Assembly: GCA_963813315.1 (NCBI GenBank)
Contig: CAWEYO010000010.1
Span: forward strand, 1 to 64,000
Source of the DNA: CAWEYO01 sp963813315
GTDB taxonomy: Bacteria; Pseudomonadota; Alphaproteobacteria; Rhizobiales; Rhizobiaceae
Direction: 5' to 3'
Length of the DNA stretch: 64,000 nt
Position numbers and translations under genes: made by a program. Below, in pieces: positions 53,435-61,796 of the stretch (position 1 is its first letter; each line of letters opens with the position of its first letter). Below the pieces are notes generated by a model that did not search any database, had not been told where the DNA came from, and was given only the letters and a program-made list of their open reading frames with translations.

Positions 53435-53522
53435 GGACAAGGAAACCGGGCCAGGCCGGGTTCCCTTCTTCCGAGCGTGTTCGCCAATGAAAAAGCCGGG
53501 CGGAACCCGGCTTTTTCATGAT
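53435..53522 (-). terminator. Terminator after cycM and adjacent palindrome
   Basis: AAAAAGCCGGG at about 53494-53504 pairs with CCCGGCTTTTT at 53508-53518, giving T-runs in both directions, 20 bases after the cycM stop. A second GC-rich palindrome, AACCGGGCCAGGCCGGGTT, lies at about 53445-53463. Confidence 0.75.
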
Positions 53523-53541
53523 CGCGAGGATTACATTTTTG

Positions 53542-54195
53542 TCATTGTGCCGGCGCGGGCGCAGTCTCCGCCGGCTTCGGTGCCGCGCCATCCGCCGCAG
53601 GAGCGGCTGCCGGCGCGGAAGCGCCTTCGGCCGCGGGCGCCGCTTCGGGCAGTGGAGGCGGGCTGTCGGCAAGCGTGCGGAGGTAGGCAATCAGGTTGGC
53701 GCGCTCCCCGTCTTTCTTGAGACCGGCGAAACCCATGGCGGTGCCTTTGACATCGGTCTTCGGGCTCATCAGGAACTCGTCCAAATGCTCGTAGTCCCAG
53801 ACCACGGAGCCGCCCTGCGAGAATTCCTTCATCGGCCCCGAATAGGCGAAGCCCTCATGCGAGGCGATCGGACGGTTGATGACGCCCCAGAGATTTGGCC
53901 CCACCTTGTTGGGGCCGCCCTTCTCGCCCGTGTGGCAGGCCTGGCATTTCTTGAAGACGGCCTCGCCCGCCGCGGCGTCGGCGCTGGCAAGGAGAGTCGC
54001 GATCGGCACGGCGGCCGGCTTTTCAGCGGCGGCGCCTGCGGCGGCTTCCCCGCCCTCCGGCGCCTCGATGGCGAAGCCCGGCTTTTCCGGAACCGGCGCG
54101 GCGAAAATCGCCCCAGAGACGAGATAGATCGAAAAAACTGCGAACGCAGCGCCCAGAAACGCGCCGAGCAATTTGTTGATTTCAAAAGAGTCCAT
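53542..54195 (-). CDS. cycM: Membrane-anchored c-type cytochrome CycM
   Basis: The 217-residue protein has an uncleaved N-terminal membrane anchor (INKLLGAFLGAAFAVFSIYL), one CxxCH haem site (CQACH) and a distal Met region (TAMGFAGL). The C-terminal tail is rich in Ala and Pro, as in rhizobial CycM. It carries electrons from the bc1 complex to the cytochrome oxidase at the inner membrane. The ATG at 54195 is preferred over an upstream one. It is divergent from kdsB. Confidence 0.85.
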   Translation of the reverse strand: MDSFEINKLLGAFLGAAFAVFSIYLVSGAIFAAPVPEKPGFAIEAPEGGEAAAGAAAEKPAAVPIATLLASADAAAGEAVFKKCQACHTGEKGGPNKVGPNLWGVINRPIASHEGFAYSGPMKEFSQGGSVVWDYEHLDEFLMSPKTDVKGTAMGFAGLKKDGERANLIAYLRTLADSPPPLPEAAPAAEGASAPAAAPAADGAAPKPAETAPAPAQ

Positions 54196-54398
54196 ACGCC
54201 CAGAGGCTCCTTGTGCGGCACGCCTGAAAGACACCGTTTTTCCAAGCTGCGGCCACCATTCCATCCGCGAGAACAGTGCCGATCAAATCGCGCGGGAAAC
54301 TAGGTCTTTTGCTATCCGGTTGCAACACATATAAGGGCGGTTCTCGTGAGACCTTTTGACACTTTTCCCGCCGGCGTTTTCAGATCCATCCAGCCCTC

Positions 54399-55128
54399 AT
54401 GTCCATCCTCATCCTGATTCCCGCCCGAATGGGCTCGAACTCGCCTGCCGGGTAAGCCTTTGGCCGACATTTGCGGGCGGCCGATGATCGTGCACGTGGC
54501 CGAGCGCGCAGAGCAAAGCGCGCTCGGCCGGGTGGTCGTCGCAACCGACACGGTCGCGGTTGCCGAAGCAGTCAAGGCGCACGGGTTCGAGGCAGTCATG
54601 ACGCGAGCCGACCATCAGTCGGGTTCCGACCGGATATTCGAGGCGCTGACGGCACTTGATCCGGACAGCACGGTCGACGTGGTGATCAACGTTCAGGGCG
54701 ACCTGCCCACGGTCGATCCCGAGACTATCCGCGCGGCTCTGAGGCCGCTTGAAGCGCCGGCCGTCGATATCGCCACGCTGGGCGTCGAGATTACGCGGGA
54801 GGCCGAAAGAACCAACCCCAATGTCGTGAAGATCGTTGGGTCGCCGTTGGCGAGGGGCCGGTTGAGAGCACTCTATTTCACCCGTGCGACGGCGCCTTGG
54901 GGCGATGGTCCTCACTATCACCACATCGGGCTTTACGCATATCGCCGGGCCGCGCTGGAGCGGTTCGTATCGTTGCCGCAATCGCCGCTCGAAAAGCGGG
55001 AGCGGCTGGAGCAATTGCGCGCCCTTGAAGCCGGCATGCGGATCGACGCCGAGCTCGTCGGAGCGGTTCCGCTCGGCGTGGATACGGCGGAAGACCTCCG
55101 CCGCGCCCGCAAGATTCTCTCGAAATAG
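54399..55128 (+). pseudogene. kdsB: 3-deoxy-manno-octulosonate cytidylyltransferase KdsB, frameshifted near the start
   Basis: The frame from the ATG at 54399 reads MSILILIPARMGS, the exact KdsB start, and then meets a stop at about 54453. The rest (LPGKPLADICGRPMIVHVAE, INVQGDLPTVDPETI) continues in another frame. Removing one of the A bases at 54438-54439 restores 242 residues, the normal length. KdsB activates Kdo for lipopolysaccharide and is normally essential, so a sequence error or a second copy is more likely than true loss. An ATG at 54460 could start only a shortened protein that lacks the nucleotide-binding loop. Confidence 0.8.
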
Positions 55129-55141
55129 ACAGGTTCGAAAA

Positions 55142-56008
55142 ATGGCGGCCAAGACCAACAGGATTTCATACCAGGGCGAACCGGGCGCCAATTCGGATAC
55201 CGCCTGCCGCGACATGTTCCCTGCCATGGAACCGATGCCGTGCGCTACGTTCGAGGACGCGTTCAATGCGGTTGAGTCCGGCAAGGCCGACCTTGCCATG
55301 ATACCGATCGAGAACACGATCGCGGGCCGCGTCGCCGATATCCACCATCTCCTGCCGGAATCGAAGCTCCATGTGGTCGGCGAATACTTCCTGCCGATCC
55401 ATTTCCATTTGATGGTCCTGCCCGGTACGAGGATCGAGGACATCAAGTCGGTGCACAGCCACATCCACGCGCTTGGCCAGTGCCGCAAAATCATCCGCAA
55501 GCACCGCTGGAAGTCTCTCGTTGCGGGCGACACCGCGGGTGCCGCCCGCCAGGTTTCGGAAGAGGGCGACCGCACCAAGGCCGCGCTCGCGCCACGGCTG
55601 GCGGCCGGACTCTATGGACTGGACATCCTTGCCGAGGATATCGAGGACATGGACAACAACGTGACGCGCTTTGTGGTGCTGGCCAAGGAAAAATCCTGGG
55701 CGCCACGGACGGACCCGGCCAGGAAGATGATGACAACCTTCATCTTCCGGGTCCGCAACGTGCCGGCTGCGCTCTACAAGGGGCTGGGCGGCTTCGCCAC
55801 CAACGGCGTCAACATGACCAAGCTCGAAAGTTACCAGCTGGGCGGCAAGTTCTATTCGACCCTCTTCTATTCCGATGTCGAGGGACACCCCGACGACCGT
55901 CCCGTCGCGCTGGCGCTGGAGGAACTGGCCTTCTTCTCGCGCGAAGTGCGAATTCTTGGCGTCTACGAGGCGCATCCCTTTCGGCAAACCCAGAGCGAGG
56001 ACGACTGA
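55142..56008 (+). CDS. pheA: Prephenate dehydratase
   Basis: The 288-residue protein has the prephenate dehydratase domain (ISYQGEPGANSDTA; MIPIENTIAGRVADIHHLL; VTRFVVLA) and a C-terminal ACT domain (about 205-280; GGFATNGVNMTKLESYQ). It makes phenylpyruvate for phenylalanine, with feedback control by phenylalanine through the ACT domain. No chorismate mutase domain is fused. It starts 13 bases after kdsB on the same strand. Confidence 0.9.
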   Translation: MAAKTNRISYQGEPGANSDTACRDMFPAMEPMPCATFEDAFNAVESGKADLAMIPIENTIAGRVADIHHLLPESKLHVVGEYFLPIHFHLMVLPGTRIEDIKSVHSHIHALGQCRKIIRKHRWKSLVAGDTAGAARQVSEEGDRTKAALAPRLAAGLYGLDILAEDIEDMDNNVTRFVVLAKEKSWAPRTDPARKMMTTFIFRVRNVPAALYKGLGGFATNGVNMTKLESYQLGGKFYSTLFYSDVEGHPDDRPVALALEELAFFSREVRILGVYEAHPFRQTQSEDD

Positions 56009-56012
56009 TGGT

Positions 56013-56062
56013 TAGAGCATCGGACCCGAAACCGGTTCCCACTTTCGGGCCGCTGCTCTAGC
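56013..56062. repeat. Family A palindromic repeat
   Basis: AGAGCATCGGACCCGAAACC with right arm CCCACTTTCGGGCCGCTGCTCT sits between the convergent pheA and nudC genes and reaches the nudC stop codon. Confidence 0.65.
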
Positions 56063-56996
56063 CGCTTTGCGCCCACGTTCGGATCAGGTTGTTTGCGATG
56101 GCGCCACGCGGCGGCACGAAAATGCCGGCGGGATGCGTGCCGGCAAGCGCGGCCAGGGCTTCGTCGCGCGAGAACCAGCGGCAGGCTTCGAGTTCGGCGT
56201 CGATGAGGATATCCTCGTTGAGCGCTTCGCCGAAGCAGCCGATCATCAGCGAATAGGGGAACGGCCAGGGTTGGCTGGCGTGATAGGTCACGCGGCCGAG
56301 CCTGATGCCGGCCTCCTCGAAGGTCTCGCGCCGCACGGCATTTTCGATCGTTTCGCCCGGTTCGATGAAGCCTGCAAGCGCTGAATACATGCCGGGGACG
56401 AAATGCGGACCGCGCCCGAGCAGGCATTTGTCACGGGTTACCGTCAGCATGATGGCGACTGGATCCGTACGCGGGAAATGCTCGGCGGCGCAGCCGGAGC
56501 AGGCGCGCTTGTAGCCGCCGGAGCGCATCTCGGTCTTGGCGCCGCACCTGCCGCAGAAGCGGTGACTTGCGTGCCAGGCAAGCAGTGCGGCCCCCTGCGC
56601 CAGTGCTCCGAGTTGCGCCGCTTCGAGCAAGCCCTGGACGTAGACGGAACGGTAGTCGATCGCCTTGATCCCCTTCGGCAATTCCTCTGGATCGAGGCCC
56701 GCCGGCACGGCCAGCACCGGGCCGTCGGCAGTGAAGCCTAGCAAGACCGCGCGCTCAAGAGCGGCGCCAAGTCCGATGGCGCCGGAGACGTCATAGTAGG
56801 GTTCGAATCCAGAACCGTTGAGCCTCAGATATATCCTGCCGCCCGCCATCAGCAGAAGGCGCGCGGCCGGATCGCCAAGCGCTCTTTCGACCGAGTCGTC
56901 GGTCCGCCTTTCCGACCATCGGTCGATCGTGTTGCCGGCGAAGCCGACGAGCGCGCTGGGTTCCTGGAGCGGCGCATCGAAAAGCGGAAAATTCAT
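56058..56996 (-). CDS. nudC: NADH pyrophosphatase NudC
   Basis: The 312-residue protein has an N-terminal NUDIX-like domain, a zinc ribbon with two Cys pairs (CGRCG and CSGC) and the Nudix box GFIEPGETIENAVRRETFEE. The NudC-type SQPWPFPYSLMIGC motif follows it. It hydrolyses NAD(H) and removes NAD caps from RNA. The gene is convergent with pheA. Confidence 0.88.
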   Translation of the reverse strand: MNFPLFDAPLQEPSALVGFAGNTIDRWSERRTDDSVERALGDPAARLLLMAGGRIYLRLNGSGFEPYYDVSGAIGLGAALERAVLLGFTADGPVLAVPAGLDPEELPKGIKAIDYRSVYVQGLLEAAQLGALAQGAALLAWHASHRFCGRCGAKTEMRSGGYKRACSGCAAEHFPRTDPVAIMLTVTRDKCLLGRGPHFVPGMYSALAGFIEPGETIENAVRRETFEEAGIRLGRVTYHASQPWPFPYSLMIGCFGEALNEDILIDAELEACRWFSRDEALAALAGTHPAGIFVPPRGAIANNLIRTWAQSG

Positions 56997-57018
56997 TCAA
57001 CCTCGCTGTGGTGGCCCA

Positions 57019-57184
57019 AGGCATGATTCCGAAAAGTTGACAGACTTTTTGGGTAAAATCATGTGTGAGCGGGATACCCGTCCCACGGAAGTCATTGCGC
57101 TCCGCGGACGCGCCGATAGAATCGGCGCTGCCGCTCTATCGCTTTGCTTGAGCATCAGCGACGAATTTTCCGGTCAGGCGCGAA
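57019..57184. repeat. Short palindromic repeats between nudC and the HIT gene
   Basis: GCATGATTCCGAAAAGTTGAC with right arm TTTTTGGGTAAAATCATGTG spans about 57023-57064, a relative of the element near 29851. The GATAGA...GCCGCTCTATC remainder follows. No gene is supported. Confidence 0.55.
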
Positions 57185-57604
57185 TTAAAGCGCGGCCCGG
57201 ATTTGTTCGGCAAGCCGATGCAATTCCTCGCGCCGGTAAGGTTCACGCATGCCGTAGCCCCAGACGGGGCCTGGCCAGCCGGCATCACCTTCCGTGCGCG
57301 CGATGATGTGAACATGCAGCTGCCGCACGATATTGCCGAGAGCCGCGGAGTTGATCTTGGTGCAAGCCGTCACTTTCTTCAGGCCCTGGGCGACCATATT
57401 GGTCTCAAAAGTGAGCATCGCCTGGTCAAGCGGCGTGAGATCGTGGATTTCCTCCACACCCGACCGCTGCGGGATCAGAAGAACCCACGGCCAGCGACGG
57501 TCATTCATCAGGCGAAGCTCGCAAAGGCCAAGCCACATGATTTGCTCGCTGTCGGCTTCCAGCCTTGAGTCGAGCTCGAATCCGACCGCTTGGCGGGGCT
57601 TCAT
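57185..57604 (-). CDS. HIT-family hydrolase
   Basis: The 139-residue protein has the histidine triad in QLHVHIIAR. It belongs to a HIT group in which the substrate is not known. Starting at the ATG 57604 gives MKPRQAVGFELDSRLEADSE; a longer frame upstream runs into the repeat array. It is convergent with nothing; the tandem repeats lie just upstream. Confidence 0.75.
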   Translation of the reverse strand: MKPRQAVGFELDSRLEADSEQIMWLGLCELRLMNDRRWPWVLLIPQRSGVEEIHDLTPLDQAMLTFETNMVAQGLKKVTACTKINSAALGNIVRQLHVHIIARTEGDAGWPGPVWGYGMREPYRREELHRLAEQIRAAL

Positions 57605-57642
57605 TTGGGTGTTTCCCCTTGGATACGCGGTGAGGCTACCGC

Positions 57643-58042
57643 ATCGGCCCGAAAATCGGAAATCGATTTTCGGCAAGCACGATGCGCAGATTGAAAGTGC
57701 TACAGCGTCCTTTGCGCGTCTGCGGACGCGCGGCGCTGTAGTATCGGCCCGAAAATCGGAAATCGATTTTCGGCAAGCACGATGCGCAGATTGAAAGTGC
57801 TACAGCGTCCTTTGCGCGTCTGAGGACGCGCGGCGCTGTAGTATCGGCCCGAAAATCGGAAATCGATTTTCGGCAAGCACGATGCGCAGATTGAAAGTGC
57901 TACAGCGTCCTTTGCGCGTCTGAGGACGCGCGGCGCTGTAGTATCGGCCCGAAAATCGGAAATCGATTTTCGGCAAGCACGATGCGCAGACTGAAAGTGC
58001 TACAGCGTCCTTTGCGCGTCTGAGGACGCGCGGCGCTGTGGC
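57643..58042. repeat. Four-copy 100-bp tandem repeat
   Basis: Units begin with ATCGGCCCGAAAATCGG at 57643, 57743, 57843 and 57943, a period of exactly 100 bases. Each contains two hairpins: CCGAAAATCG-GAAAT-CGATTTTCGG, and CTACAGCG/CGCTGTAG enclosing GCGCGTC/GACGCGC. The copies differ at single positions only (CTGCGG versus CTGAGG in the first, GACTG versus GATTG in the fourth). The array lies between the HIT gene and the SRP RNA gene. Confidence 0.9.
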
Positions 58043-58108
58043 GCGGGCCCGACCGCTGCAAGCAATTCATTCGTCCGCCGATCCTTAACGGCGCTTTCGT
58101 TTCGGGTC

Positions 58109-58137
58109 TTGCAATTTTCGGCGCAATTGCCGATATG
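58109..58137 (+). promoter_or_regulatory. Promoter of the SRP RNA gene
   Basis: TTGCAA at 58109-58114 and GATATG at 58132-58137 are separated by 17 bases, a good housekeeping promoter, and the RNA would begin about 5 bases later. Confidence 0.55.
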
Positions 58138-58141
58138 GAAC

Positions 58142-58240
58142 CTGGGAGGTTGGTGGTGGACGATCCACTCGCCAACCGGGTCAGGTCCGGAAGGAAGCAG
58201 CCCTAACGAGCCCGGAACGGGTCATTGTTCCAGCCTCCCG
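58142..58240 (+). ncRNA. ffs: Signal recognition particle RNA (4.5S)
   Basis: The conserved SRP apical domain GGTCAGGTCCGGAAGGAAGC followed by AGCCCTAACGAGCC lies in the middle, and the ends CTGGGAGG and CCAGCCTCCC pair to close a long hairpin of about 100 bases. The RNA binds Ffh for co-translational targeting of membrane proteins. The position directly upstream of dnaX is conserved in alphaproteobacteria. Confidence 0.92.
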
Positions 58241-58355
58241 CCTCTTCCCATTCGCCCTGGACAGCCTGCCGCGACATTGACGGCGCCAGACTGCGCGGGC
58301 CAAACTCATTTGACGGGATCGGCCACAATCTGGCCAGTGGAGCTGAAACGGGCAG

Positions 58356-60179
58356 ATGAGCGAAGCCGGAAACCACCAGAAGGGCAAAGCCGGCGGTGCC
58401 TATCGTGTTCTCGCCCGCAAGTACCGGCCTTCCGATTTCTCGGGCCTCATCGGTCAGGAACCGATGGTCCGCACGCTTACCAACGCCTTCGCCGCGGGGC
58501 GCATCGCGCAGGCGTGGATGCTGACCGGCGTTCGCGGAGTAGGCAAGACCACGACCGCACGTATCCTCGCGCGCGCGCTGAACTACAGGACGGCCGACGT
58601 GAATCAGCCGTCGGTCGAGCTCACAGTGGAAGGCGAGCACTGCCGCGCGATCCTGGAAGGCCGTCATCCCGACGTGATCGAGATGGACGCTGCCTCCCAC
58701 ACGGGCATCGACGACATCCGCGATATTATCGAGCAGGTGCGCTACGCGCCGGTTTCGGCCCGCTACAAGGTCTACATCATCGACGAAGTGCATATGCTCT
58801 CCACGCAGGCCTTCAACGGCCTCCTGAAAACACTGGAGGAGCCGCCGCCTCATGTGAAGTTCATCTTCGCGACGACCGAGATCCGCAAGGTTCCGATAAC
58901 CGTTCTGTCACGCTGCCAGCGCTTCGACCTGCGCCGCATCGATGCTGCAGCCATCAGGGCGGACCTTCGCAGGATAGCCGGCCTTGAAGGCATCGGCGTG
59001 GAAGACGAGGCGCTTGCCATGATCGCGCGCGCCGCCGAAGGTTCGATGCGCGATGCGCAATCGATCTTCGATCAGGCGATCGCTCACGGTGCGGGCACGG
59101 TGACAGCCGAGGCCGTCCGGTCCATGCTGGGGCTTGCCGACCGCACCCGCATCATCGATCTGTTCGAGCACCTCATGAAGGGCGATATTGCTCATGCCCT
59201 TGGCGAGTTTCGCGAGCAGTATGACACTGGTGCGGACCCGGCAGCCGTCCTTGCCGATCTTGCGGAATTCAACCATCTCGTGACCAGGCTGCGTTTCGTG
59301 CCGTCCGCCGCTGACGATGCGTCGCTGGGCGAGGATGAACGCCGCCGCGGCCTGGAATTTGCCCAGTCGCTGTCTGTGAGAGTGCTGTCGCGCACCTGGC
59401 AGATGCTGCTGAAAGGCATTCCCGAGGTGCAGGAGTCGAACAGGCCGGTGAGCGCGGGCGAGATGGTACTGATCCGCATTGCGCACGCTGCCGACCTCCC
59501 GACGCCCGACGAGGTTCTGCGGTCGCTTGAGCAACAGGACAATGCGGCGGCGGAAAAGAGCGCGCCGGGAGCTGTCCGTTCGTCAGGCGCATCGGCGCCG
59601 TCCGAAGGCGCCAAAAACGTGACCAGCGCGGTTGCACGGTCACCAATGCCGGTGGCCGCCGGCGGCCAGACAATGCGGCTTGTCGAGACGCAGCCGCTGC
59701 CCGCACCCGCCGTTCAGCCCACTGAGCCTGTCGCCGAAACACCGGCCGTGCCGTTGCGATCCCTCGCTGACATCGCGGCCCTTGCCGATGCTCACCGCGA
59801 CATGGCTTTCAAGGTGCTGCTAAAGCGATGCGTCCGGCCTGTCCGCATTGAAAACGGCCGCATCGACATCAGCCTGACGGCGGACGCGCCGAAAACCCTG
59901 ATCTCCGACCTTAACGCCAATCTGCAAAAGTGGACGGGGAGGCGCTGGATCGTTCTGGTGTCGCGGGAGGTGGGCGGCCCGACGCTGGCCGAACAGGAAG
60001 CAAGCCGGCGCGAAACTGCGTTCACGGATGCGCGAAACGATCCGACGGTGGCGGCGATCCTGACGCGGTTCCCCGGCGCCAAGGTCATTGATGTTCGCGT
60101 TCCAAACGGGCCTGACGAGGCGCAAACCGATCAGGAGCTACCGGTTGAGCCGGCGGCCGACGACGACGAAGAGTTCTAG
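58356..60179 (+). CDS. dnaX: DNA polymerase III subunits gamma/tau
   Basis: The 607-residue protein has an AAA+ clamp-loader domain with Walker A GVRGVGKTTT, Walker B region YIIDEVHMLS and the sensor SRC (LSRCQRFDL). The zinc module has the reduced form usual in alphaproteobacteria. The C-terminal third is the tau region with a Pro/Ala-rich linker. It loads the beta clamp and joins polymerase cores. It is followed by ybaB and recR, a conserved order. Confidence 0.92.
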   Translation: MSEAGNHQKGKAGGAYRVLARKYRPSDFSGLIGQEPMVRTLTNAFAAGRIAQAWMLTGVRGVGKTTTARILARALNYRTADVNQPSVELTVEGEHCRAILEGRHPDVIEMDAASHTGIDDIRDIIEQVRYAPVSARYKVYIIDEVHMLSTQAFNGLLKTLEEPPPHVKFIFATTEIRKVPITVLSRCQRFDLRRIDAAAIRADLRRIAGLEGIGVEDEALAMIARAAEGSMRDAQSIFDQAIAHGAGTVTAEAVRSMLGLADRTRIIDLFEHLMKGDIAHALGEFREQYDTGADPAAVLADLAEFNHLVTRLRFVPSAADDASLGEDERRRGLEFAQSLSVRVLSRTWQMLLKGIPEVQESNRPVSAGEMVLIRIAHAADLPTPDEVLRSLEQQDNAAAEKSAPGAVRSSGASAPSEGAKNVTSAVARSPMPVAAGGQTMRLVETQPLPAPAVQPTEPVAETPAVPLRSLADIAALADAHRDMAFKVLLKRCVRPVRIENGRIDISLTADAPKTLISDLNANLQKWTGRRWIVLVSREVGGPTLAEQEASRRETAFTDARNDPTVAAILTRFPGAKVIDVRVPNGPDEAQTDQELPVEPAADDDEEF

Positions 60180-60245
60180 GTATTGGACCCGAAAGCGGGT
60201 ACCGGCTTCGGGCTCAATCAATGAGATAGAGCGGCAGCACCGATT
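60180..60245. repeat. Diverged family A repeat after dnaX
   Basis: TTGGACCCGAAAGCGGGTACCGG and GGGCTCAATCAATGAGATAGAGCGGCAGC resemble family A with its frequent GATAGAGCGGCAGC tail. It lies between dnaX and ybaB. Confidence 0.5.
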
Positions 60246-60277
60246 TCATCGGGTGCGTACAGGATAGGGAGACGACG

Positions 60278-60601
60278 ATGAAGGATCTGCTGGGCCTGAT
60301 GGGCAAGGCAAAGGAAATGCAGGCCAAGTTTCAGGCCATGCAGGACGAGATCGCCAATCTTGAAGCGGCAGGGCAAGCCGGCGGCGGCCTCGTAAAGGTG
60401 ACGCTCACCGGCAAGTTCGAGATGAAGTCACTGAAGATCGACCCCTCGCTCTTCAAGGAGGAGGAAGTGGAGATTCTTGAGGATCTGCTGCTTGCGGCGC
60501 ACAATGACGCCAAGACGAAGGTCGAAGCGGTCGTGCAGGAAAAGACCAAGGCGCTGACTGCCGGCCTGCCTATTCCGCCCGGCATGAAGCTGCCGTTTTA
60601 A
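60278..60601 (+). CDS. ybaB: Nucleoid-associated protein, YbaB/EbfC family
   Basis: The 107-residue protein begins MKDLLGLMGKAKEMQAKFQA and contains the family pattern GLVKVTLTGKFEMKSLKIDP. YbaB dimers bind DNA without strong sequence specificity. It stands between dnaX and recR, though a cell-wall hydrolase gene is inserted before recR here. Confidence 0.9.
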   Translation: MKDLLGLMGKAKEMQAKFQAMQDEIANLEAAGQAGGGLVKVTLTGKFEMKSLKIDPSLFKEEEVEILEDLLLAAHNDAKTKVEAVVQEKTKALTAGLPIPPGMKLPF

Positions 60602-60639
60602 GGGCAGGGCTATCGCATTTGGTTTTACCCGATCCGTGT

Positions 60640-60760
60640 CCCCCTCACCGGCTGCGCTCGCCACCTCTCCCCCATTTCATGGGGCGAGAGGAAGGGCGCG
60701 AGGCCGCGGCCGGCGTTCCTCTCCCGCTTTGCGGGGGAGAGGTGGCGAGCGAGTCGACTT
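60640..60760. repeat. Large inverted repeat between ybaB and the hydrolase
   Basis: CGCTCGCCACCTCTCCCCC near 60657 is mirrored by GGGGGAGAGGTGGCGAGCG near 60733-60752, with a weaker inner hairpin. The ~100-bp element is of a type often seen between rhizobial genes. No gene is supported from 60602 to 60919. Confidence 0.7.
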
Positions 60761-60919
60761 CCGATTGGGACTCGCAGTCCAAGCAGGCGGCATCCGACAG
60801 CGGTTTCACTCTTTCCGGTTGTCTGGAGACCGCATTTGACTCCGCGGCCATCATTTCGCCCGAAATTGTCCCATCCTTGCCGCATTCGAACCGGCTGCGG
60901 GAGCAGGAAGGCGCATTTC

Positions 60920-61726
60920 GTGATCGCTGCAAGCTGGAAGACCCCATTGCTGCTGGGCCTCGTGGCATCTCCATTCCTGTTTGCAGGTTGCACCCAGAGC
61001 GCAAGCAATCTGGCGGATGGCGTGAATTCGTCCTCAGTTCGCACGAAATCGTACGCCTATACCGCCAAGGACAGGGAATGCCTTGCGCGTGCCATGTTCT
61101 TTGAATCAAGGCGGTCGAGCCGGGAAGGCCTGGTTGCGGTCGGCACCGTTGTCATGAACCGGCTGGAATCGGGCGAATATGGCGATACGGTCTGCAGCGT
61201 GGTCGGACAGAAGGGCCAGTTTGCACCAGGTGTGCTGTCGCGGCCCATGGACTCGGCCGCGCTTCCCGATGTCCAGGGTGCGGCAGACGCTGTTCTGAGT
61301 GGCGAAAGGCATCCCGAGGTGAAGAGCGCCATGTTCTTCCATGTCGCCGGCCGGCGCTTCCCTTACAAGAACATGCACTATGTGCTGGTGGCCGGCGGCA
61401 ACGCTTTTTACGAAAAGCGGAGCAGGCGCCGGACTCCACAGCCTGTCGCGCCGGCAGAGGTCGAAACCGCTGTCGCAAGCGCCATGCCGGCCACAGCACC
61501 CGCGAAGGTCCAAACCGCGTTCGCCACAGTCGGCTCGCGCGCCGACGCGGCGAAAGGCGGCAGGGTTTTCACAGCCGCCGCGGGCGAGATCACACAGCCG
61601 GCCCGCATTGACACCGGAATCGTGCCTGTTCGGCAGGAAGCTGTGATGTCTTACGAAGCGAGTCCCGAAGCCGCGGACGCTCTCGGCGCATTGCTGTTCA
61701 GCCTGGACCGGCCGCCGGAGCAGTGA
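60920..61726 (+). CDS. SleB-type cell wall hydrolase, lipoprotein
   Basis: The 268-residue precursor starts with GTG at 60920 after AGGAAGG and has a lipobox LFAGC near residue 22. The hydrolase domain shows LARAMFFESR, GTVVMNRLESGEYGDTVCSV and QFAP, as in SleB/CwlJ enzymes. The C-terminal region is Ala-rich and low in complexity. It likely cleaves peptidoglycan in the periplasm. It sits between ybaB and recR. Confidence 0.75.
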   Translation: MIAASWKTPLLLGLVASPFLFAGCTQSASNLADGVNSSSVRTKSYAYTAKDRECLARAMFFESRRSSREGLVAVGTVVMNRLESGEYGDTVCSVVGQKGQFAPGVLSRPMDSAALPDVQGAADAVLSGERHPEVKSAMFFHVAGRRFPYKNMHYVLVAGGNAFYEKRSRRRTPQPVAPAEVETAVASAMPATAPAKVQTAFATVGSRADAAKGGRVFTAAAGEITQPARIDTGIVPVRQEAVMSYEASPEAADALGALLFSLDRPPEQ

Positions 61727-61796
61727 TCGCGCTTGACGACCTGACCCGGTTCGGCGGCCAATTCCCTTCCGGGCTGAAAAGTCCTAAATCCTTGCC

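Noticed and set aside
54460..55128. KdsB as a normal shorter gene starting at 54460
   Set aside because: The exact KdsB N-terminus precedes it in another frame, and a protein from 54460 would lack the nucleotide-binding loop.
57643..58042. Tandem repeat as a CRISPR array
   Set aside because: The units are continuous 100-bp copies without variable spacers, and no cas genes are present.
58356..60179. Programmed frameshift in dnaX to make gamma
   Set aside because: I did not see a clear slippery sequence followed by a stem-loop; the tau frame is open throughout.
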